NCBI GenBank assembly: GCA_964631125.1
Contig: CAZVYN010000084.1
Location: 1-16,880, forward strand
Length of the DNA: 16,880 nt
Direction: 5' to 3'
DNA from: CAZVYN01 sp964631125
GTDB lineage: Bacteria; Eisenbacteria; RBG-16-71-46; CAIMUX01
In this document: one piece after another, positions 1 to 6,525 of the stretch
Numbering within the stretch: position 1 is the stretch's first letter
Layout: the number at the start of each line of letters is the position of its first letter
Translations under genes and position numbers: made by a program
Notes under the pieces: model-generated
Databases searched by the model: none
What the model saw: only the letters and a program-made list of their open reading frames with translations
What the model was told of the DNA's origin: nothing

Positions 1-72
1 GCGTCGGGGGGGTGTGGTCACAACGGCGGGGGAGCTCGAGCGCGGGGCTCGGGAGGATTGGCGGAGAGCGGC

Positions 73-226
73 CTCGGGGTCACCTCCAGCAGCTCATCCT
101 CGCGGATCCACTCGATGCACTGTTCGAGCGACATCAGGCGTGGCGGCGTCAGCTTCCCGGTGTCACCCGCACTGGCGGCGCTCATGTTCGGCAGCTGCTT
201 TACTTTCGTGATGGTCAGGTCGAGGT
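73..226 (-). pseudogene. Decayed duplicate of the typA C-terminal coding end
   Basis: Bases 81-210 align without gaps to 1161-1290, inside the intact typA gene; I count 15 mismatches in 130 bases. The flank 13-72 likewise matches the typA downstream flank at 1027-1086. Between the two blocks the left copy lacks 66 bp, exactly 22 codons, which in the intact copy hold the last codons, the stop and the post-stop hairpin. Read on the minus strand the fragment keeps an open frame with SLEQCIEWIREDELLEVTP, but it has no GTPase domains and no proper end. It is therefore a non-functional remnant. Similarity fades at the 11-bp tandem array starting at 214. The duplication may continue left of the window. 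Confidence 0.75.
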
Positions 227-246
227 CAGGTCGAGGTCAGGTCGAG
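214..246. repeat. Tandem repeat, 3 x 11 bp
   Basis: Three perfect copies of GTCAGGTCGAG lie exactly where similarity between the typA fragment and intact typA breaks down. The array probably arose at, or helped create, the duplication junction. Confidence 0.85.
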
Positions 247-283
247 CGTGTCGCTGCGCCGTCCGTTCCCGCCACCCATTGCT

Positions 284-313
284 TGTAGCCTGTGGGCTAC
301 ACGTTTCGAAACG
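284..313. repeat. 30-bp double-palindrome repeat, copy 1
   Basis: The first 18 bases, TGTAGCCTGTGGGCTACA, form a 7-bp perfect stem with a TGTG loop. The remaining 12 bases, CGTTTCGAAACG, are a perfect palindrome. The identical 30 bases recur at 878-907 in the same orientation, and weaker similarity continues about 20 bases downstream of both copies. The layout resembles a small dispersed repeat of REP type, or a recombinase or regulator site. No associated protein is in the window. Confidence 0.8.
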
Positions 314-594
314 AGTTGGCGCGACTGCCCGGACACTCGGGGGACAAACAGATCCGCGCCTGCATCCGCGCCCTGTGCGAACATCGTCCGGCTATGAGAC
401 GACCGGCTGACATCCGCCCGCCGAGGCTCCGAAGCATCTGGAGGAAGCTGAGCATCGCTCTCTCGCTGCCCTGCCTTCTCACCGGCCCGTCGCCTCTCCG
501 CGCGGCGAGCACGGTCCTCCGACCGTTGGCGCGCGAGTGGGGTTTCCCAGGCACCAAAGCCGACAGCGTCGCGGCTCGCATCCATCTCCGACGT

Positions 595-630
595 GTCGAG
601 AATCGCGTCGAGAATCGCGTCGAGAATCGT
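595..630. repeat. Tandem repeat, 3 x 12 bp
   Basis: Three consecutive copies of GTCGAGAATCGC occur, the last base of the third being T. The array lies in non-coding DNA. The unit is a multiple of three, like the coding repeat at 3505-3546, but no protein is supported here. Confidence 0.85.
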
Positions 631-877
631 AAGGACACCGATCGACTTCGGGGATGGCTCCGCCGCGAGGACGGTCGCGTGTCGCTGCGTGAGTCGGCGG
701 GTTGGTCCCGAGGCGACATCGCGTGGGCTTCGATGTCGATTCGGAGTGGAGACCGGCGTTGGTGGGGAGCGATGGCTGGCGCGATGGCGTTCGCGGGTTG
801 GTTTTACCTGGAGAAAGAGCCGATCCGTCGACGGGCGGGTGGTGGTGGAGTGAGAGAGGCGGGTTGTTCGCGTTCCC

Positions 878-907
878 TGTAGCCTGTGGGCTACACGTTT
901 CGAAACG
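878..907. repeat. 30-bp double-palindrome repeat, copy 2
   Basis: This is an exact second copy of the hairpin-plus-palindrome element at 284-313, in direct orientation and 594 bp away. Together the two bracket a segment with no recognisable gene. A direct pair of this kind would allow deletion of the intervening DNA by recombination. Confidence 0.8.
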
Positions 908-1078
908 TTTTGGCCTGAGCACCCGGCCCACATCGCGTTGTGACGACGGCTCGGTAGCTGCGCTTCGCGTGCCACGGTCGTCGAGATGGGTGAACCGTCG
1001 GATCGTGGGCGCCGTGCCGGGAGGGGTGTGGTTATAACGGCGGGGAGACTCGAGCGCGGGGCTCGGGAGGGTTAGCGG

Positions 1079-1103
1079 AGAGCGGCGACCGGGTCGCCGC
1101 TCT
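1079..1103 (-). terminator. Hairpin abutting the typA stop codon
   Basis: The arms 1079-1090 and 1092-1103 are perfectly complementary over 12 bp (AGAGCGGCGACC against GGTCGCCGCTCT). In a real fold the loop would be 3 nt with an 11-bp stem. The hairpin starts at the base next to the typA TGA (1104-1106 read in reverse). No U-tract follows, so this is a GC-rich stem-only terminator or mRNA-protecting 3' end rather than a classical intrinsic terminator. Confidence 0.6.
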
Positions 1104-2903
1104 TCATGACTTCTTCGGGCCCCGCACCGGGAGCTTTCGGATCCGCAGCGACTTGGGGGTCACCTCTAGCAGCTCGTCCTCGCGGATCCACTCGATGCAC
1201 TGTTCTAGGGACATCAGGCGTGGGGGCGTCAGCTTGACCGTGTCATCCGCGCTGGCGGCGCGCATGTTCGTCAGCTTCTTCTCTTTCGTGATGTTCACAT
1301 CGAGATCGTTGTCTCGGTTGTGCTCGCCGACGACCTGGCCGAAGTAAACGGGATCTGCGGGGGAGACGAACATGACGCCGCGGGGCTCGAGGTGCTCGAT
1401 GGCGTAGCCGGTGGTGCGGCCGGCGCGGTCGGCGACCAAGGCGCCGTTCTGGCGATGCTCGATCTCTCCCTGCCAGGTGTCCCAGCCGTCGAAGAGGTGG
1501 TTCAAGAGGCCGGTGCCGCGCGTGTCGGTGAGGAATTCCGAGCGATAGCCGATCAGGCCGCGCGCGGGGATGCGGTACTCGAGGCGCACGCGGCCGCTGC
1601 CGTGGTTGACCATGTTGGTCATGAGCGCCTTGCGCGGGCCCAGTTTCTGGGTGACGGCGCCGATGAACTCCTCGGGGATGTCGATGACGAGCGCTTCCAT
1701 CGGCTCGAGCGTCACGCCGTCTTCCACCTTGGTGATGATCTGGGGCTTGCCGACCTCGAGCTCGAAGTTCTCGCGGCGCATCATCTCGATGAGGATCGCG
1801 AGCTGGAGCTCGCCGCGTCCCGAAACGCGGAACGTGTCGGGCGACTCGGTCTCTTCCACGCGGATGCCGACGTTGATCCGACGCTCCTTCCAGAGCCGCT
1901 CGCGGAGCTGCGTCGAGGTGACGTACTTCCCTTCGCGTCCGGAGAACGGCGAGGTGCTCGAATAGAACAGCATCGAGACGGTCGGCTCGTCGATGCGGAT
2001 CAGCTCCATCGGATCGGGCGCGTCGATGTCGGTCACGGTCTCGCCGATTTCGACGGCGTCGATGCCGGCCAGCGCGACGATGTCGCCTGCGGAGGCCTCT
2101 TCGATCTCGATCCGCTTCAGTCCGTCGTAGCCGTAGAGCATGGTGATCTTGGCCGTCCCGACCGTGCCGTCGCGATGTGCGATGGCGACTCGATCTCCCT
2201 TGCGCATCAGGCCGTTGTAGACGCGGCCGACGATGAGCCGCCCGACGTAGTCGTCCCAGTCGAGCATGACGGCGCGGAACTGCAGCTTCTTCTCGGGATC
2301 GAACTGCGGCGGCGGGACCGTCTTCACGATCGTCTCGAAGAGCGGCTCCAACGTCTCACCCGGCTCCGCCAGATTCAGCGTGGCGGTGCCGGCGCGCGCG
2401 TTCGTGTACAACACCGGGAAGTCCAACTGCTCTATCGCCGCATCGAGATCGATGAAGAGATCGTGAATCATATTGAGGACGTCTTCGGGCCGCGCGTCGC
2501 CTCGGTCGATCTTGTTGATCGCGACGATGGGCGTCAGTCCCGCCTCCAACGCCTTCTTCAGGACGAAGCGCGTCTGCGGCAGCGGGCCCTCGGCCGCGTC
2601 CACGAGCAGGAGAACGCCGTCGACCAACGTGAGCGTGCGCTCCACCTCGGAGCCGAAGTCAGCGTGCCCGGGCGTATCGACGACGTTGATCCGCGTGCCG
2701 TGGTAGGTCAGCGCGGTGTTCTTCGCCATGATCGTGATGCCGCGCTCACGCTCCAGGTCGATCGAGTCCATCATCCGGTCCCGCGTGGCCTCGTTGGAGC
2801 GGAAGAGACCCGACTGCCGGAGCATCGCGTCGACCAGGGTGGTCTTGCCGTGGTCGACGTGCGCGATGATCGCGAGATTGCGGATACCTGAACGTTGTTC
2901 CAT
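1104..2903 (-). CDS. typA: Translational GTPase TypA/BipA
   Basis: This is a ribosome-associated GTPase of the EF-G/LepA superfamily, linked in other bacteria to 50S assembly and to growth at low temperature or under stress. With the start at 2903 it has 599 aa, close to the usual length of about 600. Visible motifs are the P-loop AHVDHGKTT (14-22), switch I ERGIT (53-57), DTPGH (76-80) and NKID (130-133). EF-G domain II-like and domain V-like segments and the TypA-specific C-terminal domain follow, ending in LPVRGPKKS. The frame stays open for 50 more codons to an ATG at 3053, but that extension has no family counterpart and runs into the divergent oxygenase gene. The 2903 start begins MEQRSGIRNLAIIAHVDHGK as family members do, and has GGGAG six bases upstream. 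The gene stands alone and ends in an abutting hairpin. Confidence 0.96.
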   Translation of the reverse strand: MEQRSGIRNLAIIAHVDHGKTTLVDAMLRQSGLFRSNEATRDRMMDSIDLERERGITIMAKNTALTYHGTRINVVDTPGHADFGSEVERTLTLVDGVLLLVDAAEGPLPQTRFVLKKALEAGLTPIVAINKIDRGDARPEDVLNMIHDLFIDLDAAIEQLDFPVLYTNARAGTATLNLAEPGETLEPLFETIVKTVPPPQFDPEKKLQFRAVMLDWDDYVGRLIVGRVYNGLMRKGDRVAIAHRDGTVGTAKITMLYGYDGLKRIEIEEASAGDIVALAGIDAVEIGETVTDIDAPDPMELIRIDEPTVSMLFYSSTSPFSGREGKYVTSTQLRERLWKERRINVGIRVEETESPDTFRVSGRGELQLAILIEMMRRENFELEVGKPQIITKVEDGVTLEPMEALVIDIPEEFIGAVTQKLGPRKALMTNMVNHGSGRVRLEYRIPARGLIGYRSEFLTDTRGTGLLNHLFDGWDTWQGEIEHRQNGALVADRAGRTTGYAIEHLEPRGVMFVSPADPVYFGQVVGEHNRDNDLDVNITKEKKLTNMRAASADDTVKLTPPRLMSLEQCIEWIREDELLEVTPKSLRIRKLPVRGPKKS

Positions 2904-3042
2904 CTCGAACTCCCGAAGAAGGGCCTGACTGAGCTCTGACGCGGAGGCCCCGAAATCGGGCACGAACAGCCTGCGATAGTAGAGATCGAGGCCGGGATCG
3001 GCCAGCGATGGATTTACCTGCTCTCTGAGACCGTCAGGTACG

Positions 3043-4203
3043 ATGCCGCGCATGAAATCCCCCTATTCCGACGATCCGCGCCTCGCCTCGGCGCGCACGC
3101 TCCCGTCCGAGTGGTACCTGGACCCCGCGCGCCTGCGCCTGGAGCGAGAGCGCGTCTTCGGTCGCACCTGGCAAGTGGTGGGTCACACGGAAGATGTGCG
3201 CGAACCGGGCGATCATTTCACCTGCGAGATCGCGGGGGAGCAGGTCATCGTGGTGCGCGATCTGGACGGCGTCTTGCGCGCCCTCTCGAACGTTTGCCGA
3301 CACCGCGCGGGGCCGGTGGCGTGCGGCGCCGGTCGAAGGCGCTCGTTCCAATGCGCGTACCACGGATGGACGTACGGCCTCGACGGTCGCCTCCTCACCT
3401 CGCCGGAGTTCGACGGAGTGCAGGACTTCGATCGCTCACAGGTCGTCTTGCCGCAGTTCCGCGTCGACACCTGGGGACCGCTCGTCTTCGTCAACGTCGG
3501 TTCCGACGCCGGTGCGGACGCCGGTGCGGACGCCGGTGCGGACGCCGCCCCCGATCTCGCCGCGACACTCGGCTCGATCCCGGAAGAGACCCGTCCTCTC
3601 CGATTCGAGGAGATGCGCTTCTGGAAGCGGATCGACTACGAACTCGACTGCAACTGGAAGGTCTACGTCGACAATTACCTGGAGGGGTACCACATCCCGA
3701 TCGTGCATCCGGGACTGTTCAAAGAGTTGGACTACAGCGCCTATCGCGTTCTCACCTCGCGCTTTCACTCGCGGCAGGACGCACCGGTGCGCAAGACGGG
3801 CGACTCGCTCTATCGACGGAATCTCGCGGAGGGCGAGGCGCCGCAGGCGCTCTACTTCTGGCTCTTCCCGAATCTGATGCTCAACTGTTATCCCGACAAC
3901 GTGCAGATCAACGTGATCTTGCCGCTCGGCCCCGAACGCACGCGGACGGTCTTCGAGTGGTACGTGCTCGATCCCGAGCGCGCCGAACGCGACGCCAACT
4001 TCGCCGCGACGTTCGCCTTCAGCGATTCGGTCCAACAAGAGGACGTCGACATCTGTGAAGCGGTGCAACGCGGATTGCGCTCGCGCACCTACGACACCGG
4101 CCGCTACTCCGTGAAACGCGAGAACGGCGTGCACCACTTTCATATGTTGCTCGGCGAGTCCCTCGGTCAGTCCACAGTCGAGCCTCCGGGAGCCCCACGA
4201 TGA
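3043..4203 (+). CDS. Rieske non-heme-iron oxygenase, alpha (catalytic) subunit
   Basis: A 386-aa cytoplasmic ring-hydroxylating-type oxygenase. The Rieske [2Fe-2S] motif is C85-R-H87 and C104-A-Y-H107. The catalytic domain has E214-G-Y-H217-I-P-I-V-H222 and, near the C-terminus, QQED334, giving the His/His/Asp mononuclear iron site. The residue that usually bridges the two metal centres is Glu214 rather than Asp. Established knowledge of the group is that Glu at this place, with the same spacing, is typical of the carnitine monooxygenase (CntA), choline monooxygenase and glycine-betaine (GbcA) branch, which attacks quaternary amines. A quaternary or N-methyl amine substrate is thus a reasonable inference, but the substrate is not proven and no reductase partner is in the window. 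A DAGA repeat (about 155-167) sits between the two domains. ATG at 3052 is an alternative start; neither has a strong Shine-Dalgarno sequence. Confidence 0.9.
   Translation: MPRMKSPYSDDPRLASARTLPSEWYLDPARLRLERERVFGRTWQVVGHTEDVREPGDHFTCEIAGEQVIVVRDLDGVLRALSNVCRHRAGPVACGAGRRRSFQCAYHGWTYGLDGRLLTSPEFDGVQDFDRSQVVLPQFRVDTWGPLVFVNVGSDAGADAGADAGADAAPDLAATLGSIPEETRPLRFEEMRFWKRIDYELDCNWKVYVDNYLEGYHIPIVHPGLFKELDYSAYRVLTSRFHSRQDAPVRKTGDSLYRRNLAEGEAPQALYFWLFPNLMLNCYPDNVQINVILPLGPERTRTVFEWYVLDPERAERDANFAATFAFSDSVQQEDVDICEAVQRGLRSRTYDTGRYSVKRENGVHHFHMLLGESLGQSTVEPPGAPR
3505..3546 (+). repeat. In-frame tandem repeat, 3.5 x 12 bp
   Basis: GACGCCGGTGCG is repeated three times and followed by a half unit. It encodes D-A-G-A units in the linker between the Rieske and catalytic domains of the oxygenase. 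The repeats are identical at nucleotide level, so the array is young or actively slipping. Copy number can change without breaking the frame. Confidence 0.9.
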
Positions 4204-4742
4204 CCCTCGAAACCCCGCGCCTCCTCCTGCGCCCTCCCACTCTCGATGACGCCCCGCACGTCGCCCTCCTCGCCGGCGCCAAGGACGTCGCCGCCACGAC
4301 CCTGCTTATTCCGCATCCTTATCCTCCGGAAGCCGCCGTCGAGTGGCTGACCCGAGTCGAGCGACAGCTAGCCGCGGGCGAAGGGCATGTCTTCTGTATC
4401 ACGCCGCGCGACGAAGCAAACTTCGTGGGGATGATCGGCCTGCACGTCCAGCCGCAGCACGCCGCCGCCGAGATGGGCTACTGGCTCGCGTCTCCGTACT
4501 GGAATCGCGGCTACGTCACCGAAAGCGCCCGCACGGTGCTGCAGTACGCTTTCGGCCCGCTCGGACTGCGGCGCGTCTACGCTCACCACTTCCACACCAA
4601 TCCCGCGTCAGGCCGCGTCCTGCAGAAGATCGGCATGCTCTACGAGGGATGCCTACGGGCGCACGTCCTGAAGTGGGGAGAGCCGATGGATCTCCACTCC
4701 TACGGGATCCTCGCTGGCGATCCGAGACCTTCGAGTTCCTGA
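4200..4742 (+). CDS. GNAT family N-acetyltransferase, RimJ/RimL type
   Basis: A 180-aa acetyl-CoA-dependent N-acetyltransferase, full length for the RimJ/RimL-like (Acetyltransf_3) branch. The N-terminal TPRLLLRPPTLDDA is the typical first strand and helix. The acetyl-CoA-binding motif region is YWNRGYVTESARTVLQYAF (about 100-118), followed by LRRVYAHHFHTNPASGRVLQKIGM, the usual NxxSxxxLxKxGF element. The start overlaps the oxygenase stop as ATGA, so the two are probably translationally coupled in one operon. The natural substrate cannot be read from sequence: ribosomal-protein N-termini, a small amine or a detoxification target are all possible. Coupling to an oxygenase hints at a small-molecule amine, but that is inference. 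Confidence 0.88.
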   Translation: MTLETPRLLLRPPTLDDAPHVALLAGAKDVAATTLLIPHPYPPEAAVEWLTRVERQLAAGEGHVFCITPRDEANFVGMIGLHVQPQHAAAEMGYWLASPYWNRGYVTESARTVLQYAFGPLGLRRVYAHHFHTNPASGRVLQKIGMLYEGCLRAHVLKWGEPMDLHSYGILAGDPRPSSS

Positions 4743-4753
4743 CGCGAACCCGG

Positions 4754-4795
4754 GCAGGCGAGCGGTGGGGCGGACCCCCTGGGGGGCTCGCCTGC
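4754..4795 (+). terminator. Stem-loop after the oxygenase/acetyltransferase operon
   Basis: GCAGGCGAGC (4754-4763) pairs perfectly with GCTCGCCTGC (4786-4795). The loop can itself pair GGGG with CCCC. The structure begins 12 bases after the acetyltransferase stop. There is no T-run, so it is a likely but non-classical terminator. Confidence 0.5.
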
Positions 4796-5031
4796 GGCAT
4801 CGCGCGGCGGGAGCGCGGCGGGAGCGCGGAGGCGGAAGGCGCGGATGCGGCGCTCGGGGGGGTTGGAGGTGAAGGGGTGCGTTGGGGGCGACGGGTAGGT
4901 CGGCTGCGAGTCCTCGCGCACGACGTGCGGGGCGCGCTCGCCGCACACCTCGGGACGAAGGGGAGCCGCGAAGAGCCTCTCGTGGCGCCGGCCCGGCCCG
5001 GTCCGGCCCGGTGCCCCGCCGAGTCTTCGAA

Positions 5032-5127
5032 GGCGTGCCGGAGGGGATCCGCACCGGCGAGTTCCGCAGTGCGCCGTCGCGGCGCGCGAGGACTGCCCGA
5101 GCCGGAGCGGATCCCCTCCGGCACGCC
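5032..5127. repeat. Large inverted repeat, 27-bp arms, 26/27 paired
   Basis: The left arm 5032-5058 starts GGCGTGCCGGAGGGGATCC and the right arm 5101-5127 ends GGATCCCCTCCGGCACGCC. The arms are complementary at 26 of 27 positions, and the outer 21 bp are perfect. The 42-base loop carries a nested stem, GCGCC (5071-5075) with GGCGC (5081-5085). The element lies between convergent genes and could be a bidirectional terminator, a REP/BIME-like repeat or a MITE-type insertion. No flanking target-site duplication is evident. Confidence 0.85.
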
Positions 5128-5177
5128 CCGCGCACCCGCGCACCCGCGCACGCGCACGTGCACGCGCAGTCAGCCCG

Positions 5178-6437
5178 CTACAAGCTCTTCGCCGGCGCCG
5201 CCGAGTACCGCTGAAAGTAGCGCTCTTGAATGCGCAGGAAGATCTCGGTTCCGATCGGCAGACACGCTTCGTCGAAATCGAAGCGCGGGCTGTGGTGCTG
5301 TCCGTCGAGGCCGCGCGCCGAATTGTTCGAGCCCAAGAAGAGAAAGCAGCCGGGCACGGCCTCGAGGAAGTACGACATGTCCTCGGCGCCCATCGACATG
5401 GCGCCGCGCAGGACGTTCTCCTTCCCGACGACTTCGGCCACCACGTCGGCGACGAACTCCGACATCCCGGGGTCGTTCACGGTGACGGGGTAGACCTCGT
5501 TGAAGACGAACTTGCACTTCGCGCCGAACGCTTCCGCCGTGCGGGAGACGACCACTTCGAGCCGTTCGATCAACGCGGCGCGCACTTCCGGATCGAAGGT
5601 GCGCATCGTGCCGGTCAAGAAGGCGCGCTCGGCGATGATGTTGAAGTTGCTCCCCGCGCGGAACGTGCCGACGGTGATGACCGCGGTCTTGAACGGATCG
5701 ACGTTGCGCGAGACCAGCGTCTGCATCGCGGTCACGATGTGACTCGCGACCACGACGGCGTCGATCGTCTTGTCGGGATGCGCGCCGTGGCCGCCCTTCC
5801 CTTCCACGATCAATTCGAACTCATCCGCCGCGGCCATGGCGGGCCCGGCCTGCACGCCGACCTTGCCGACCGGAAAGATGTTCCAGAGATGCAGTCCGAA
5901 GGCCGCTTCGATCTTCGGATTCTCCAGCACGCCTTCTTGGATCATCGGCAGCGCGCCGCCCGGACCCTCTTCGGCCGGTTGGAACGCGAAGGTGACGTCG
6001 CCTCCCAGTGTCGCGCGCCGCTGCTGCGTGAGTTCCGCCGTGTGCAGCAGGATGGAGGTGTGCCCATCGTGTCCGCAGGCGTGCATCACGCCGGTGTTCT
6101 GCGACGCGTAGTCGGTCGTGTTCTCTTCCTGCAGCGGCAGCCCGTCCATGTCGGCCCGCAAGAGGATCGCGCGGCCGCTCGGCTTCTCGGCGCGCACGAG
6201 GGCGGCGACCCCGGTTGTGGCCAAGGGAAACCGGAACTCGATGCCGGCGCGACGGAGGAAGTCTTGGACCACGCCTGAGGTGCGGGTCTCGCGCAGGCCG
6301 AGCTCGGGGTGACAGTGGAGGTCGCGGCGGACGGCGACCATTGAGTCGATGCGGGCGCGGACTTCGGGGCGGATGGTGGGGGGGAGAGTGGGAGGTGGAG
6401 TGGAAGTAGGGGTCGTGGCGTCAGTGGGCGGAGTCAT
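5178..6437 (-). CDS. M20 family metallopeptidase / amidohydrolase (M20D, N-acyl amino acid hydrolase type)
   Basis: A 419-aa zinc- or manganese-dependent hydrolase of the hippurate hydrolase / IAA-amino-acid hydrolase branch, which cleaves N-acyl amino acids or related amides. Family signatures are RRDLHCHPELG (37-47), the metal ligands in ACGHDGH (Cys121, His123), the Glu pair in FQPAEEGPGG (156-157), GLHLWN (His183), the dimerisation-domain GKGGHGAHPD (213-222) and a late MGAEDMSYF followed by HHSPRFDFDE. The acyl specificity is not predictable. The first 22 residues are a Thr/Pro-rich tail without family counterpart, but the start is supported by GAGGA seven bases upstream; Met33 is an alternative. 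The product is probably cytoplasmic. It lies 88 bp behind the DUF2203 gene on the same strand, with a hairpin in between. Confidence 0.93.
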   Translation of the reverse strand: MTPPTDATTPTSTPPPTLPPTIRPEVRARIDSMVAVRRDLHCHPELGLRETRTSGVVQDFLRRAGIEFRFPLATTGVAALVRAEKPSGRAILLRADMDGLPLQEENTTDYASQNTGVMHACGHDGHTSILLHTAELTQQRRATLGGDVTFAFQPAEEGPGGALPMIQEGVLENPKIEAAFGLHLWNIFPVGKVGVQAGPAMAAADEFELIVEGKGGHGAHPDKTIDAVVVASHIVTAMQTLVSRNVDPFKTAVITVGTFRAGSNFNIIAERAFLTGTMRTFDPEVRAALIERLEVVVSRTAEAFGAKCKFVFNEVYPVTVNDPGMSEFVADVVAEVVGKENVLRGAMSMGAEDMSYFLEAVPGCFLFLGSNNSARGLDGQHHSPRFDFDEACLPIGTEIFLRIQERYFQRYSAAPAKSL

Positions 6438-6474
6438 GGGTGGGTCCTCGAGAACTCCAGTGTGGGTTGAAGAC

Positions 6475-6508
6475 GAATGCGGAGTGCGGAATACGGAATG
6501 CGGAGTGC
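6475..6508. repeat. Direct repeat GAATGCGGAGTGC (2 x 13 bp) in an imperfect array
   Basis: The 13-mer occurs at 6475-6487 and 6496-6508, with a related GGAATACG between. The array lies in the 88-bp gap between the DUF2203 and amidohydrolase genes, next to a hairpin. Read on the minus strand it is made of ATTCCGCACTCCGC-type motifs, which look like a dispersed intergenic repeat. Function unknown. Confidence 0.65.
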
Positions 6509-6525
6509 CGTCGGCTGGGCCGACG
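6509..6525 (-). terminator. Hairpin abutting the DUF2203 stop codon
   Basis: CGTCGGC (6509-6515) pairs perfectly with GCCGACG (6519-6525) across a 3-nt loop. The base of the stem touches the TGA at 6526-6528. There is no U-tract. The arrangement matches the hairpin directly behind typA. Confidence 0.5.

Larger units (their letters stand above)
1..1078. other. Non-coding, repeat-rich region downstream of typA
   Basis: I see no convincing gene here. Open frames exist on both strands because GC is high, but none carries a recognisable domain, a plausible Shine-Dalgarno sequence or a signal peptide. The stretch contains a decayed duplicate of the typA 3' end with its downstream flank (about 12-226), an 11-bp tandem array (214-246), two copies of a 30-bp double palindrome (284-313 and 878-907) and a 12-bp tandem array (595-630). 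The segment between the two palindromic repeats, about 314-877, matches nothing I recognise. The region reads as a recombination-prone scar rather than as genes. Confidence 0.6.
4743..5177. other. GC-rich convergent intergenic region
   Basis: This 435-bp gap separates the ends of the converging acetyltransferase and amidohydrolase genes. It holds a 10-bp perfect inverted repeat just after the acetyltransferase (4754-4795), direct repeats of GCGGCGGGAGC type (about 4801-4822), a CGGCCCGGTCCGGCCCGG run (about 4989-5010), the large inverted repeat 5032-5127, and a CGCGCACC-rich run (about 5129-5168). I find no supportable gene. All reading frames that cross it have a composition like random high-GC DNA. 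Confidence 0.6.

Noticed and set aside
214..630. CRISPR-like array
   Set aside because: The repeats are 11-12 bp, directly adjacent without spacers, or single 30-bp copies 594 bp apart; no cas genes are present.
226..975. Open frames of 140-250 codons on both strands in the region left of typA
   Set aside because: Arg/Ser/Pro-rich translations typical of non-coding high-GC DNA, several overlapping in different frames, none with a domain or start signal; they run through the palindromic and tandem repeats.
1320..2891. Long plus-strand frame of 523 codons opposite typA
   Set aside because: Antisense shadow of a strongly conserved gene, with Asp/Leu/Arg-rich low-information sequence.
2904..3053. 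A 50-codon N-terminal extension of typA up to an ATG at 3053
   Set aside because: TypA proteins start just before the P-loop, as from 2903; the extension lacks family similarity, overlaps the oxygenase start and has no better ribosome-binding site.
5226..6278. Plus-strand frame of 350 codons opposite the M20 amidohydrolase
   Set aside because: Antisense shadow; all M20 motifs are on the minus strand.
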